From NCBI GenBank assembly GCA_020635995.1, contig JACJYS010000008.1, forward strand, positions 1 through 64,000: a stretch of DNA of 64,000 nucleotides, read 5' to 3'. The notes below the pieces were generated by a model. The model saw only the letters and a list, made by a program, of their open reading frames with translations. It did no database searches and was not told the DNA's origin. Both the position numbers and the translations under genes were made by a program. Source of the stretch: Chitinophagales bacterium (GTDB taxonomy: Bacteria; Bacteroidota; Bacteroidia; Chitinophagales; UBA8649). Positions 1 to 8,250 of this stretch are shown piece after piece; position 1 is the first letter of the stretch; every line of letters begins with the position of its first letter.

Positions 1-17
1 TTCTGAAATATATTTTT

Positions 18-303
18 TGGAAGTTTAAGTAATTTGAGTTGCCGTTTGTATTCTTTTACTTTTGTCTTGACACAAAAGTAACAAAAAGTCAAGACTGTAA
101 TCAAAAATACTAAAATGCTATAAAACAGACGAGGACAAATTAATGTATGCTCAACTTCAATTTTCCTAAAGTATTTTCACTTTTTGGAGCATACTAATTT
201 GTCTGTTTACCGTTTTATAATTTCATTCATAGTGGATGTCTTTTTTATACCATTTCTTAACGTATTTTTGATTAAGGTCGGGTAAAAGTGCACCTTAAGT
301 TTG
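18..303. repeat. Long structured repeat, copy A (~286 bp)
   Basis: Closely similar to 24617-24903, with scattered substitutions. It contains a TTACTTTTGT/ACAAAAGTAA-type inverted repeat (around 56-81) and a larger imperfect inverted repeat whose arms lie near 112-155 and 187-230 (GTATGCTC ... GAGCATAC). No open frame with protein-like composition is seen on either strand. Copy B has been interrupted by an insertion sequence, copy A has not. Similarity resumes after copy A at about 304-348 with 26849-26900, so the full repeat is longer than the part listed here. It could be a non-autonomous mobile element or a structured non-coding element; nothing in it decides between these. Confidence 0.8.
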
Positions 304-550
304 TATCTTTTTTCTAAAGAAAAATCAATAGAAAACACTTCTTGGTATCTTTATAGGCAGTCATAAAAAATCTTTATAACGTTTAGGAATATATAATAGT
401 CCAATATTGGCTTCTTGCCCTGACAGGTTTAATAACTATAGTTGATAGTAACATGTCAGGTTATGTTTGTCCCTCACTTCTCCCCTTTTAGGGTCAAAAG
501 ACCATGAAAGGGAGAACCGAAACTCAATGTAGATTAAAATATGGTCTTAT
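304..550. other. Non-coding spacer downstream of ychF
   Basis: No credible gene. It holds the continuation of repeat copy A (to about 348), a 26-bp fragment of the MITE-like element (387-412), and an inverted repeat CCTGACA/TGTCAGG (419-425 with 454-460) that could end ychF transcription on the minus strand, although it has no strong T-run. Confidence 0.5.
387..412. repeat. Fragment of MITE-like repeat
   Basis: The core GAATATATAATAGTCC followed by AATATTGGCT matches the cores at 6172-6197, 6340-6365 and 27044-27069. The flanking terminal inverted repeats are not recognisable here, so this is a partial or decayed copy. Confidence 0.6.
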
Positions 551-1648
551 TTACACATTAAATCTAAAATGTAAAATATCGCCATCTTTAACAATATACT
601 CTTTCCCTTCTACCCTTAGCTTTCCCTTTTCTCGGCAAGCAGCTTCGCTTCCCAGCTCTTTAAAATCTTCAAATGCTATAACTTCGGCACGTATAAATCC
701 TTTTTCAAAATCGGAGTGAATAACGCCTGCTGCCTGCGGAGCTTTAGTGCCTTTATGTATTGTCCACGCACGTACTTCTTTTTCTCCGGCAGTAAAATAA
801 GTATCTAAACTCAATAATTTATACGATGCAGCTATCAATCTATCCATTCCACTTTGCGTTAAGCCTAAATCTTCTAAAAACATTTCTTGCTCATCTGGTT
901 CTAACTGTACTATTTCCGATTCTATTTTGGCAGAAATGACCAATACTTCTGCTCCTTCTTCTTCCGCTATCTTTTTTATTTGCTCTACAAAAGCATTGCC
1001 GTCTTTAGCATCTTCTTCGCTCACATTACAGGCATATAGCACAGGTTTATCAGTCAGCAAATTTAAGTCTTCAATATACTTTTTGTCTTCTTTATCTATT
1101 TCCAATGTTCTGGCTGGCAAACCTTGTTCTATATGTTCTTTATATTTTTGAAGTACCTCTACCATTCGCAATATTTCTTTATCATTGCTTTTTGCTGCAC
1201 GTTTATTTTTTTCCAGCTTTTTCTCTACAGATTCTAAATCTTTCAACTGCAACTCGGTATCTATTACTTCTTTATCTCTAACAGGATTAACGCTTCCATC
1301 TACGTGTATTACGTTAGTATCTTCAAAACATCTAATAACATGCACAATGGCATCTACCGTTCTAATGTTTCCTAAAAACTGATTTCCTAAACCCTCTCCT
1401 TTGCTTGCTCCTTTTACTAAACCTGCTATATCCACCAATTCAACCGTAGTAGGCAATACTCTTTGTGGATTTACTAATTTTTCCAATACTTTCAATCGTT
1501 CGTCAGGAACGGTAATAATACCTACATTAGGCTCAATGGTACAAAATGGAAAATTAGCTGCTTGAGCATTTATGGCTTTGGTAAGGGTATTAAATAAAGT
1601 AGATTTCCCTACGTTTGGCAAACCTACAATTCCGCATTTTAAACTCAC
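551..1648 (-). CDS. ychF: Ribosome-binding ATPase YchF (Obg-like)
   Basis: 365 aa, the usual family length. The P-loop GLPNVGKST is at residues 9-17, a DIAGLVKGAS switch II segment lies near residue 72, and NVSE stands where GTPases have NKxD, the change that makes this family prefer ATP. The last ~85 residues form the TGS domain (from LSLDTYFTAGEKEVRAWT). Family knowledge: a TRAFAC-class P-loop ATPase that binds ribosomes and is linked to translation and stress control; cytoplasmic. It is monocistronic or follows the DUF3276 gene, from which a terminator-like hairpin separates it. The first ATG gives a complete N-terminus. Identification is secure. Confidence 0.97.
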   Translation of the reverse strand: MSLKCGIVGLPNVGKSTLFNTLTKAINAQAANFPFCTIEPNVGIITVPDERLKVLEKLVNPQRVLPTTVELVDIAGLVKGASKGEGLGNQFLGNIRTVDAIVHVIRCFEDTNVIHVDGSVNPVRDKEVIDTELQLKDLESVEKKLEKNKRAAKSNDKEILRMVEVLQKYKEHIEQGLPARTLEIDKEDKKYIEDLNLLTDKPVLYACNVSEEDAKDGNAFVEQIKKIAEEEGAEVLVISAKIESEIVQLEPDEQEMFLEDLGLTQSGMDRLIAASYKLLSLDTYFTAGEKEVRAWTIHKGTKAPQAAGVIHSDFEKGFIRAEVIAFEDFKELGSEAACREKGKLRVEGKEYIVKDGDILHFRFNV

Positions 1649-1668
1649 TTATTTCTATTTTATGAATG

Positions 1669-1694
1669 AAAAAGGGCACTAAAAAGCACCCTTT
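1669..1694 (-). terminator. Rho-independent terminator after the PUR-domain gene
   Basis: Stem AAAGGG/CCCTTT followed by a T-run on the minus strand, 30 bp past the stop of the 1724-2149 gene and just before ychF. This suggests that ychF has its own promoter. Confidence 0.6.
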
Positions 1695-1723
1695 CAATAA
1701 TTAATTACTTCTTTTTAAAAAAA

Positions 1724-2149
1724 TTACCACGACATTGCTTCGTCATTCAACTCTTGGTCAGATGAATCTACAAGTGGCTTATTATTATTTTGTTTTAAAG
1801 CTGCATCATTTTTAAAATTATCTTCTACAGAAACTTCTTCATCTTCGTTTCTATTTTCTTCTGCCTGCTCTTGATATACTTCTCTATTATATGCATCATA
1901 ATCAAAATCGGGGTTTAACTCCGTTTTAATATGATTAATTGTTTCATCTAAAGAATCTTTAAAACTTTGGAAATCTTCTTTATACAAAAAGATTTTATGG
2001 CTATCATATCCCGAACGATCAAACTTTCTTTTACTCTCTGTTATGGTAACAAAATAGTCACCTTGCTTTGTAGAACGCACATCAAAAAAATACGTTCTTC
2101 TTTTTCCTGCTCTCAATTTTCTTGAAAAGAATCCATGTTGATTTTCCAC
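1724..2149 (-). CDS. PUR-family DNA/RNA-binding protein (DUF3276)
   Basis: 141 aa. Residues ~6-80 (GFFSRKLRAGKRRTYFFDVR, then DYFVTITESKR) match the Bacteroidota DUF3276/PUR-alpha-like domain, a small beta-rich single-strand nucleic-acid-binding fold. The rest is an acidic, low-complexity tail (EEVSVED) that is probably disordered. Family knowledge: related to the Borrelia PUR protein that binds DNA and RNA; the partner here is unknown. It is transcribed alone between a terminator (1669-1694) and the prenyl synthase gene. Confident on family, not on function. Confidence 0.85.
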   Translation of the reverse strand: MENQHGFFSRKLRAGKRRTYFFDVRSTKQGDYFVTITESKRKFDRSGYDSHKIFLYKEDFQSFKDSLDETINHIKTELNPDFDYDAYNREVYQEQAEENRNEDEEVSVEDNFKNDAALKQNNNKPLVDSSDQELNDEAMSW

Positions 2150-2247
2150 TACATATAAATTTTAATTAACAATATTATTTCGGATAGCAAATTTAATCAT
2201 TTTTTTAGATTCAAAAATAAAATTGTTCTATTAATAGTAAACGTTCT

Positions 2248-3216
2248 CTATTCTTCCCTACTTATTATTTTATCTGCTATTTTTTGAAGTTCCGATTTAG
2301 AAAAATCTGTTTCTATTTTATTTAACACACTCAATGCTTCTTCATGTAGCTCTTTAATCTTATTTTGGCAGTATTGTTTAGCTCCTGTTTCTTTAAAAAG
2401 CTGCACTACTTCATCTATTTTAGCTTGCTCATTTTCTACATCTTTTGTGCTGTAAAGTTCTGATAATCTTTGTTTTTGAATATTATTGGCTCTTTCTAAT
2501 GCTGAAATATAAAGAATAGTTTTTTTATTGTTCAAAATATCTCCGCCTATTCTTTTGCCTACTTTTGCCGTACCAAAAGTGTCTAAATAATCGTCTTGTA
2601 TTTGAAATGCTATGCCTATTAATCTACCAAATTCATAAGCCAATTCTGTATTTTGTATAGATGTTTCAGCTATAATGGCTCCTATTTTTAAACTACAAGC
2701 CAATAATACAGCAGTTTTGTAGGTAATCATTACTAAATAGTCCGACTCTGTTACCTTTGGCATCTCTTCAAAATCAATATCCATCTGCTGCCCCATGTGT
2801 ATTTCTATTGCAGTTTGGTGCATTAAATTGTATATTTTATTATCAATTTGCCCATTGGTTTCTGCGGTAATTTTTAACGATTGAATTAGCATTACATCGC
2901 CACTTAATATGGCTGCACTTTGCCCATATTGCTTAAAAACAGAGTTTTTGCCTCTTCGCAGTTCGGCATTATCCATAATATCATCGTGCAGTAAGGTAAA
3001 ATTGTGAAACAACTCAACTCCATAAGCATTGGTCAATACTTTTTTATAACTACAACCAAACATTTCAGCACTATAAGCCATTAATAAAGGTCTAAAATAT
3101 TTACCTCCGCTTTCCATTGCATACAATATTGGAGCTTTTAAAGCTTCATTCATATACTTAAAATAAGTATTATTATATTGGGCAAATGCTTCGTTTATCT
3201 CTTTATTAAATTTCAT
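2248..3216 (-). CDS. Trans-type polyprenyl diphosphate synthase
   Basis: 322 aa. The first Asp-rich motif DDIMD starts at residue 78 and is followed by the RRGK arginine pair; the second, DDYLD, lies near residue 208 after FQIQ; GGKYFRP is at 37-43. These are the two Mg-diphosphate binding sites of head-to-tail prenyl synthases, which condense IPP onto allylic diphosphates. Product length (C15 to C40) cannot be read with confidence; in Bacteroidota such single-subunit enzymes typically feed menaquinone or carotenoid synthesis. Cytoplasmic. The rnr stop codon lies 48 bp upstream, so the two may be co-transcribed. Confidence 0.92.
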   Translation of the reverse strand: MKFNKEINEAFAQYNNTYFKYMNEALKAPILYAMESGGKYFRPLLMAYSAEMFGCSYKKVLTNAYGVELFHNFTLLHDDIMDNAELRRGKNSVFKQYGQSAAILSGDVMLIQSLKITAETNGQIDNKIYNLMHQTAIEIHMGQQMDIDFEEMPKVTESDYLVMITYKTAVLLACSLKIGAIIAETSIQNTELAYEFGRLIGIAFQIQDDYLDTFGTAKVGKRIGGDILNNKKTILYISALERANNIQKQRLSELYSTKDVENEQAKIDEVVQLFKETGAKQYCQNKIKELHEEALSVLNKIETDFSKSELQKIADKIISREE

Positions 3217-3263
3217 TATTTATATTTTCCTTTTTTTTATTGATTACAAACTTGCGTTTAGCA

Positions 3264-5411
3264 TTATTTTACTATATCAAAATCTACTTGTTTTTCTTTT
3301 AGATTGGTGCTTACCACTTTTACTTTTACATCGTTTCCTATTTGGAAAACGGTTTTAGTTCTCATTCCTATTAATTTCAAATGCTCTTCATCAAATACAA
3401 AATCTTCTTTCATTTCATTTAACGAAACAAAACCTTCACATTTGTTAGCACTTAACTCTACAAAGAAACCTCTTGAAATAACACCGCTTATAACGCCCTC
3501 AAACTCCTCTCCTACATATTTAGATAAATATTCTACTTGTTTGTATTTTATGGCTTCTCTTTCTGCTTTTTGGGCTTGTCGTTCCATTAAACTTGATGAT
3601 TTACATAATTCATCCAGCTCGTTTTTACTATAAAAAGGTCTTTCTTTTAGTAGCATTTGCAATAAAATACGGTGTACTAATACATCGGGGTATCTTCTAA
3701 TAGGCGAAGTGAAATGGGTGTAATACTCAAAGCCCAAACCGTAATGACCTATATTTTTTATGGTATATTCAGCCTTAGCCATAGAGCGTATTCCTAAACG
3801 ACCGAGTACATCTAATTTAGGATTTTTTTCTACCATTTCCATTAAATTATTCAGTACATCTCTGGCTTGTTCTTCATCCTTAAACGTAAGTGAATATCCC
3901 ATGTTTTTAGCTATGTTAGCCAGCTGTTGCAGGCGTTGCATATCGGGTTTATCATGCACTCTATATACTGCTCCTTGGTTTGATTTTTGAGTATCCAATT
4001 TGCTAAAATATTTTGCTACGGTGGTATTTGCCAATAGCATAAAATCTTCTACCAGCAAATGAGCATCTTTTCTTTCTTTTAAATAAACCTCTACAGGAAC
4101 AGCGTTTTCGTCAAGTTTAAATCGCACTTCATCGCTCTCAAAATTTATAGCTCCATTTTTAGTTCTCTCAGCTCTAATACTTTTGGCTAAACTGTCTAAG
4201 TAGCTTAATTCGGCATAATATTGTCCTTCTTTGTTTTCAAGTATTTCCTGTACTTCTTCATAAGTAAATCTCCTGTCCGATTTTGTTATGGTTTTAGCAA
4301 AAGTGTAGTTAACTATCTTTTTCTTATTGTCAAATTCAAACAATACGCTAAAAGTGCATTTTTCTTCATCGGGGCGTAAAGAACACACTTTGTTAGACAA
4401 TTTTTCGGGCAACATAGGGCAAACTCTATCGGGCAAATAAACCGAAGTGGCTCTTAGCTGTGCTTCTTTATCTATAGCACTGCCAGGGCGTACATAATGC
4501 GAAACATCGGCTATATGTATGCCTATTTCATAATTTCCGTTTTCTAATTCTTTTACCGATAAAGCATCATCAAAATCTTTGGCATCTTGTGGGTCTATAG
4601 TAAAAGTAAGTTCATTTCTATAATCTAAACGCTCTGCTATTTCTTTTTTAGAAATAAAATCTTTTATTTTTTCAGTTTCCTGTATTACTTCGTTTGGAAA
4701 AACAAGATTAAAGCCTTGCTCCATTAAAATAGAACGCATTTCTATTTCGTTGGGCGATAAACCGGATAATTTATCTACTACTTTTCCTACCGGATTTTTG
4801 CCGGCAGTATCTTCCCAGTTTATAACATGCACTATTACTAAATCGCCTTTTTGAGCACCTTTAGTATAGCTTTCGGGTATAAAAAAATCAAAAGGTACGT
4901 TGTCATTTATAGGCAATGCAAAGCCAAAACCATCGGTAGGCTGAAATTTGCAGATAAACTCACTCTGCGACCGTTTTACTATTTTAGAAATTTTACCTTC
5001 GGGATTCTGCTTGTTAAATTTGGTAAGCTCTACTTCTACAATATCGTTATTTAAGGCATTCATAGTATATTTTCTTGGGATTTTTATATCATTATCCCAA
5101 CCTTCTACTATTATATAAGCAATACCACTTTTAGCTAAATCTACTTTTCCTATTATTACTTCATTAGGTTTCTCTAAAAATCTTTTTTTAGATACTTTAC
5201 CATTTTCGCTAAATTCTACTAAATTTCTTGTTTCTAAGCGTACTAAAGCTGTTTCTATTTTTTCATTAGTATATTTTTTGCCAAAGTGGGTAAATATTCT
5301 ATTAATTTTTAAGCCCGTTTTGCTTTTGTTTTCTATATATTTTAGTATAGCTCCGTCTATTCCTGAATTTCCTTTACTTTTTGAGCTTTTCTTTTTATTT
5401 TTTTTTGACAT
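3264..5411 (-). CDS. rnr: Ribonuclease R
   Basis: 715 aa. A Lys/Ser-rich start is followed by a winged-helix-like region (~20-80), cold-shock domains (~85-240), the RNB catalytic domain with DPQDAKDFDDAL near residue 280 (the Asp cluster that binds Mg2+), the HYGLGFEYYTHFTSPIRRYPD core, and a C-terminal S1 domain (VGEEFEGVISGVISRGFFVE). It is a processive 3'-5' exoribonuclease that degrades structured RNA, active in rRNA and mRNA turnover. Length and domain order are typical. The first ATG is used. tRNA-Cys lies upstream on the same strand but ends in its own terminator. Confidence 0.96.
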   Translation of the reverse strand: MSKKNKKKSSKSKGNSGIDGAILKYIENKSKTGLKINRIFTHFGKKYTNEKIETALVRLETRNLVEFSENGKVSKKRFLEKPNEVIIGKVDLAKSGIAYIIVEGWDNDIKIPRKYTMNALNNDIVEVELTKFNKQNPEGKISKIVKRSQSEFICKFQPTDGFGFALPINDNVPFDFFIPESYTKGAQKGDLVIVHVINWEDTAGKNPVGKVVDKLSGLSPNEIEMRSILMEQGFNLVFPNEVIQETEKIKDFISKKEIAERLDYRNELTFTIDPQDAKDFDDALSVKELENGNYEIGIHIADVSHYVRPGSAIDKEAQLRATSVYLPDRVCPMLPEKLSNKVCSLRPDEEKCTFSVLFEFDNKKKIVNYTFAKTITKSDRRFTYEEVQEILENKEGQYYAELSYLDSLAKSIRAERTKNGAINFESDEVRFKLDENAVPVEVYLKERKDAHLLVEDFMLLANTTVAKYFSKLDTQKSNQGAVYRVHDKPDMQRLQQLANIAKNMGYSLTFKDEEQARDVLNNLMEMVEKNPKLDVLGRLGIRSMAKAEYTIKNIGHYGLGFEYYTHFTSPIRRYPDVLVHRILLQMLLKERPFYSKNELDELCKSSSLMERQAQKAEREAIKYKQVEYLSKYVGEEFEGVISGVISRGFFVELSANKCEGFVSLNEMKEDFVFDEEHLKLIGMRTKTVFQIGNDVKVKVVSTNLKEKQVDFDIVK

Positions 5412-5520
5412 ATAATCTTCTCTTCAAATTAATTTAAGTGTAAATGTAATACTATTGTTTATGATTAGTAATTAATAAGTGTTATTAATCAATTAATAAG
5501 AGGTAAATAAACATGGTATT

Positions 5521-5552
5521 AAAAAAAAGCCCAACCATTGTTGAGCTTTTTT
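5521..5552 (-). terminator. Terminator of tRNA-Cys (possibly bidirectional)
   Basis: AAGC-CAAC/GTTG-GCTT hairpin with one mismatch, flanked by A8 on one side and T7 on the other. On the minus strand it directly follows the encoded CCA end and ends in an eight-base T-run. Confidence 0.75.
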
Positions 5553-5626
5553 TGGAGGTCGGGACCGGATTCGAACCGGTGTAGATGGTGTTGCAGACCA
5601 CTGCCTAGCCTCTCGGCCACCCGACC
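5553..5626 (-). tRNA. tRNA-Cys (anticodon GCA)
   Basis: Full cloverleaf on the minus strand. The acceptor stem GGTCGGG pairs with CCCGACC, the anticodon loop CTGCAAC sits on a GTGGT/ACCAT stem and gives anticodon GCA, and the T-arm is CCGG-TTCGAAT-CCGG. The discriminator is U and the CCA end is encoded. The 5' end is at 5626; the mature end before CCA is at 5556. Confidence 0.97.
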
Positions 5627-5766
5627 ATTTCCTTTAAATGGAGTGCAAATATAAAATAACTTTTCTAATAATGGAAGCTAAGATATTTTTATTTGATTTT
5701 ATTTCTCAGTTTTTGCATTTTGTTAAAATATTTATGCTTAACTTAGAAGTATAAATTTAATGAACT

Positions 5767-6099
5767 ATGCAACAGAATGATGTATATACCCTAGAAGAGT
5801 TTATAGCTTATATAATGATATATGCTGCCACAGCAGATTTTGAAATAAGAGATAAAGAAGAAAAACATATTAAAAAAATGGTAGGAGATGCTACCTACTT
5901 TGAAATGTTAGATTTATTTGAAACCCACAACGATATAGAAGCCTTAGAGTTTATAGAAGAACAACGCAGAGTTCATTTAAACGAAGAATTTAGCAAAGAA
6001 AATTTACTACATATAGCTAAAGAGGTATTTTTAGTAGATGGCAAATTTGACGCCAGCGAAAAAGCTCTTTATGAAGCTTTAAAACTTTTAAAAGATTAG
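5767..6099 (+). CDS. Small TerB-like helical protein
   Basis: 110 aa, soluble, acidic and helical, with no signal peptide. Two similar halves, AATADFEIRDKEEKHIK and VFLVDGKFDASEKAL, each have the acidic D-x-[KE]-[IF]-x-x-x-[ED] pattern of TerB/DjlA-type metal-binding helical repeats. This supports membership of the TerB-like superfamily; the cellular role is not known. It stands alone, divergent from tRNA-Cys. The next 350 bp contain only repeats. Confidence 0.6.
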   Translation: MQQNDVYTLEEFIAYIMIYAATADFEIRDKEEKHIKKMVGDATYFEMLDLFETHNDIEALEFIEEQRRVHLNEEFSKENLLHIAKEVFLVDGKFDASEKALYEALKLLKD

Positions 6100-6160
6100 T
6101 TTTTAGTCTATAGACTTTGGTCTTTAGTTGATGATTTTTTGATCTTTAAGAAGCAGTTTT

Positions 6161-6197
6161 ATACCGATTATGAATATATAATAGTCCAATATCGGCT
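6161..6197. repeat. Partial MITE-like repeat; other palindromes in the 6100-6447 gap
   Basis: Starts with ATACCGATTA and carries the shared core GAATATATAATAGTCCAATA. The second half is missing or decayed. Elsewhere in this gene-free gap are a hairpin ATTCCTG/CAGGAAT (6237-6256) and a full MITE copy (6328-6449). No gene is seen. Confidence 0.6.
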
Positions 6198-6327
6198 ACT
6201 TAATCTATTTGGTTATACTTATATTTTGACTTTGAGATTCCTGCCTCCACAGGAATGACGAACGAGACAGAAAAAAATTCTCCTCAAAACGTCATTGCCG
6301 TGAAGACGGTAATCCCGAACAAAAAAT

Positions 6328-6449
6328 AATACCGATTAGGAATATATAATAGTCCAATCTCGGCTACGCCTTATTGTACTGCTCTATCGGCATTTACCAT
6401 TGTAAAAATAAAAAATAGTTTAGACTATTTTGTGTTTACAATTGGTATT
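6328..6449. repeat. MITE-like element, full copy 1 (122 bp)
   Basis: Bounded by imperfect terminal inverted repeats AATACCGATT ... AATTGGTATT. Inside are the GAATATATAATAGTCC core and an AAAATAGT/ACTATTTT hairpin (around 6411-6430). No coding capacity. It matches 27033-27161 nearly end to end. Its right end overlaps the TAA stop codon of folB. Confidence 0.75.
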
Positions 6450-6822
6450 AGTTTACTTTTTCCTTTAAACTAACTATTGATTGTTCGGCTACGCCTTTTA
6501 TAGGTGGATTGCTTTTAGCAATGCGTACATATACTTTTTTAATACGCTTATCTTTTTTAGCCAATGATTTAACTATACGCCCGGCAAGGTGTTCTATCAG
6601 TTTTGAAGGTTTTGCCATTTCTTCTTTTACCACATCATATATTATTTGATAATCAAAAGTATCTTCCAGTTCATCTGTTTCAACTGATTTTTCACTTTTA
6701 TACCAAACCTCTACATCGGTATAAAAAGTATTGCCTTTTTCTTGCTCTTCTTTAAATACTCCGTGATGCCCGTGTGTTTCTATATTGCTTAAGCCTATTT
6801 TTAACATGGTTGTTTTTTGCAA
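6448..6822 (-). CDS. folB: Dihydroneopterin aldolase
   Basis: 124 aa, typical length. Family motifs are ETHGHHGVFKEEQEKGN near the N-terminus (substrate pocket and oligomer contacts), TFDYQIIYDVV, LIEHLAGRI with the conserved Glu-His, and KSNPPIKG near the C-terminus. It converts 7,8-dihydroneopterin to 6-hydroxymethyl-dihydropterin and glycolaldehyde in folate synthesis; cytoplasmic. Start could be M1 or M6 (MLKIGL), the latter fitting the family better. The stop codon is formed at the junction with a MITE-like repeat. Confidence 0.93.
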   Translation of the reverse strand: MQKTTMLKIGLSNIETHGHHGVFKEEQEKGNTFYTDVEVWYKSEKSVETDELEDTFDYQIIYDVVKEEMAKPSKLIEHLAGRIVKSLAKKDKRIKKVYVRIAKSNPPIKGVAEQSIVSLKEKVN

Positions 6823-6867
6823 AAATATTACTATTATACCAATTATAAAAACATCAAAAATATTCCT

Positions 6868-6920
6868 TACATTTGGTTTATGAGTTTAATAAAAAAGTGG
6901 GAAATCGGCAGGGATGCCGA
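6868..6920 (+). promoter_or_regulatory. Promoter plus leader hairpin, copy 1
   Basis: TACATTTG (6868-6875) fits the Bacteroidota -7 consensus TAnnTTTG. Thirty bases further is a 6-bp hairpin TCGGCA-GGGA-TGCCGA (6905-6920) with a GNRA-type loop, 51 bp before the lipoprotein ATG at 6972. The same arrangement with extended flanking similarity occurs at 17908-17856 and 18489-18433 on the minus strand. It could be a 5' UTR regulatory hairpin, or a REP-like repeat that travelled with a promoter. Confidence 0.55.
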
Positions 6921-6971
6921 CCACAAGAAAAATGGCGGGATAGGTTTACTTGGCTTTTAAAAATAATAATT

Positions 6972-7394
6972 ATGAATAAATCACTTTTTCCTTTGTTATT
7001 AGTAAGTTTATTTTTATTGGCTTGTCCAGATAGGGAAGATCCTGATGATTCTGCAATAGTTATAAAGAACAATTCCCCTATAGATATCATATATACTCTT
7101 GATTTTCAAAATCCCACTGATACTTTAGTTTCAAACTTGCCTTTTCCATTAATTCCAAATAATAACACAAATCATTTGTTAATAACCTCAAATAGTGTAT
7201 TAGATATTCCAGGAGCATGGATTTATTGGTTTGAAGAAAAAAGCCCCCAAATATTAATGTTATATTTTTTCAATAAAGACACTATAGAGCAAGTAAGTTG
7301 GGAAAGAATAGAGGCAGAAAACCTAATAGAAAAAAGATATGATTTAACGCTTGAAATTTTAGATAGCTTAAATTGGACAATTACTTACCCTTAA
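6972..7394 (+). CDS. Small lipoprotein, array member 1 (candidate immunity-type)
   Basis: 140 aa from the ATG at 6972. The longer frame starting at 6873 would put the signal peptide inside the protein and include the leader hairpin, so it is rejected. Signal peptide with lipobox LLAC. The mature part opens with AIVIKNNSPIDIIYTLD and ends with LEILDSLNWTITYP. Both elements recur in the genes at 7832 and 8520, and the ending recurs in 8933 and 9446, which marks a paralogous family. It sits directly upstream of an orphan RHS-type tip. An immunity or surface role is inference; no known domain is recognised. Confidence 0.7.
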   Translation: MNKSLFPLLLVSLFLLACPDREDPDDSAIVIKNNSPIDIIYTLDFQNPTDTLVSNLPFPLIPNNNTNHLLITSNSVLDIPGAWIYWFEEKSPQILMLYFFNKDTIEQVSWERIEAENLIEKRYDLTLEILDSLNWTITYP

Positions 7395-7406
7395 AAAACA
7401 AAAAAA

Positions 7407-7826
7407 ATGAAACAAAAACTAAATACTAAAAAATGGTACGGCAGCAATTTGAAGAGTTCCGAACTTTTTAAAAGTTCGGAACTCTTTAGTCATTTTGCAG
7501 GTGCAACCTATTCTACAAGCCCTGATTTAAGAGAAGAATGGGATGGAGTATCATTAAGTAACTTTATAAATATAGACAGGAATGTTGATTTTAATCAACA
7601 AATACATTTAAGAGCAAATGGATTATATATGCATGAATACGGACACACATTTGACAGCCACCGATTTGGACCTTTTTATCTAGGCAAAATTGGTATAAGA
7701 AGTGCCACAGGAGATGAAGAAACTGAACTACGTGCCAATAGGCATGCTAAACGTTATTTTGAAACCAATTATGGAATTAATTGGGAATTGGATTATGAAT
7801 GGAGATTCCCAACAAGACCCAACTAA
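7407..7826 (+). CDS. Orphan RHS-type C-terminal tip with HEYGH metalloprotease motif
   Basis: 139 aa with no signal peptide. LYMHEYGHTFDSHRFGP (near residues 75-90) matches the zinc-protease-like HExxH pattern, and the following ELRANRHAKRYFETNYGINW matches the end of the toxin-like tip found at the C-terminus of many Bacteroidota RHS-repeat proteins. The RHS core is absent. The N-terminus is a short MKQKLNTKKWY leader, also seen at 8251, followed by a 35-bp palindrome that encodes the doubled peptide KSSELFKSSELF. It lies 12 bp after one lipoprotein gene and 5 bp before the next. It could be a displaced toxin cassette or a silent donor for recombination with an RHS gene elsewhere. Activity is unproven. 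Confidence 0.6.
   Translation: MKQKLNTKKWYGSNLKSSELFKSSELFSHFAGATYSTSPDLREEWDGVSLSNFINIDRNVDFNQQIHLRANGLYMHEYGHTFDSHRFGPFYLGKIGIRSATGDEETELRANRHAKRYFETNYGINWELDYEWRFPTRPN
7452..7486. repeat. Perfect 35-bp palindrome inside the tip gene
   Basis: Arms AAGAGTTCCGAACTTTT (7452-7468) and AAAAGTTCGGAACTCTT (7470-7486) around a single T. It stays in frame and marks the boundary between the shared leader and the toxin-like tip. Confidence 0.9.
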
Positions 7827-7831
7827 AAAAC

Positions 7832-8236
7832 ATGAATAATTATTTAATTTATCTTTGTTTAATAATTACTCTTTTTGTCACATCGTGTGATGAGGAGTAT
7901 AATATTGTTATATGCAATAATTCTCAAGAATCAATATACTATGTGATAGGAGGTAATACTAGTAGTAGCACATATCCTTATTACTCATTACCTTCAGAAG
8001 ATCATTTTGCTGAATTATTAGTGAGTAATGATTGTAATGAAGAAACATCCATATTCCCATGGAATGAACTAATAGAACGTTCCCCTAATGATTCTCTATG
8101 CATATTTATAATTGATAATGAAATATTCAGAGATAGTTCTTGGGTAACAATACGTGAAAATGATTTAGTATTGGATAGAATTTTTATAACTATTGATCTA
8201 TTAGAACAAAACGATTTTAAAGTTTATTATCCTTAA
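7832..8236 (+). CDS. Small lipoprotein, array member 2
   Basis: 134 aa from the ATG at 7832, 5 bp after the tip gene's stop. The in-frame start at 7799 would overlap that gene and bury the signal peptide. Lipobox VTSC followed by DEEYNIVICNNSQESIYYVI, aligning with KNNSPIDIIY of member 1; the end RIFITIDLLEQNDFKVYYP aligns with its LTLEILDSLNWTITYP. Position directly behind a toxin-like tip is where an immunity gene would be, but this is inference. An exported, lipid-anchored envelope protein is the firm part of the call. Confidence 0.7.
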   Translation: MNNYLIYLCLIITLFVTSCDEEYNIVICNNSQESIYYVIGGNTSSSTYPYYSLPSEDHFAELLVSNDCNEETSIFPWNELIERSPNDSLCIFIIDNEIFRDSSWVTIRENDLVLDRIFITIDLLEQNDFKVYYP

Positions 8237-8250
8237 ATAAATCAAAAAAA

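Noticed and set aside
5521..5552. Small structured RNA next to tRNA-Cys
   Set aside because: The hairpin with an A-run and T-run is better explained as the tRNA terminator.
6873..6971. N-terminal extension of the first array lipoprotein
   Set aside because: It would translate the leader hairpin and bury the signal peptide; the ATG at 6972 gives a normal lipoprotein.
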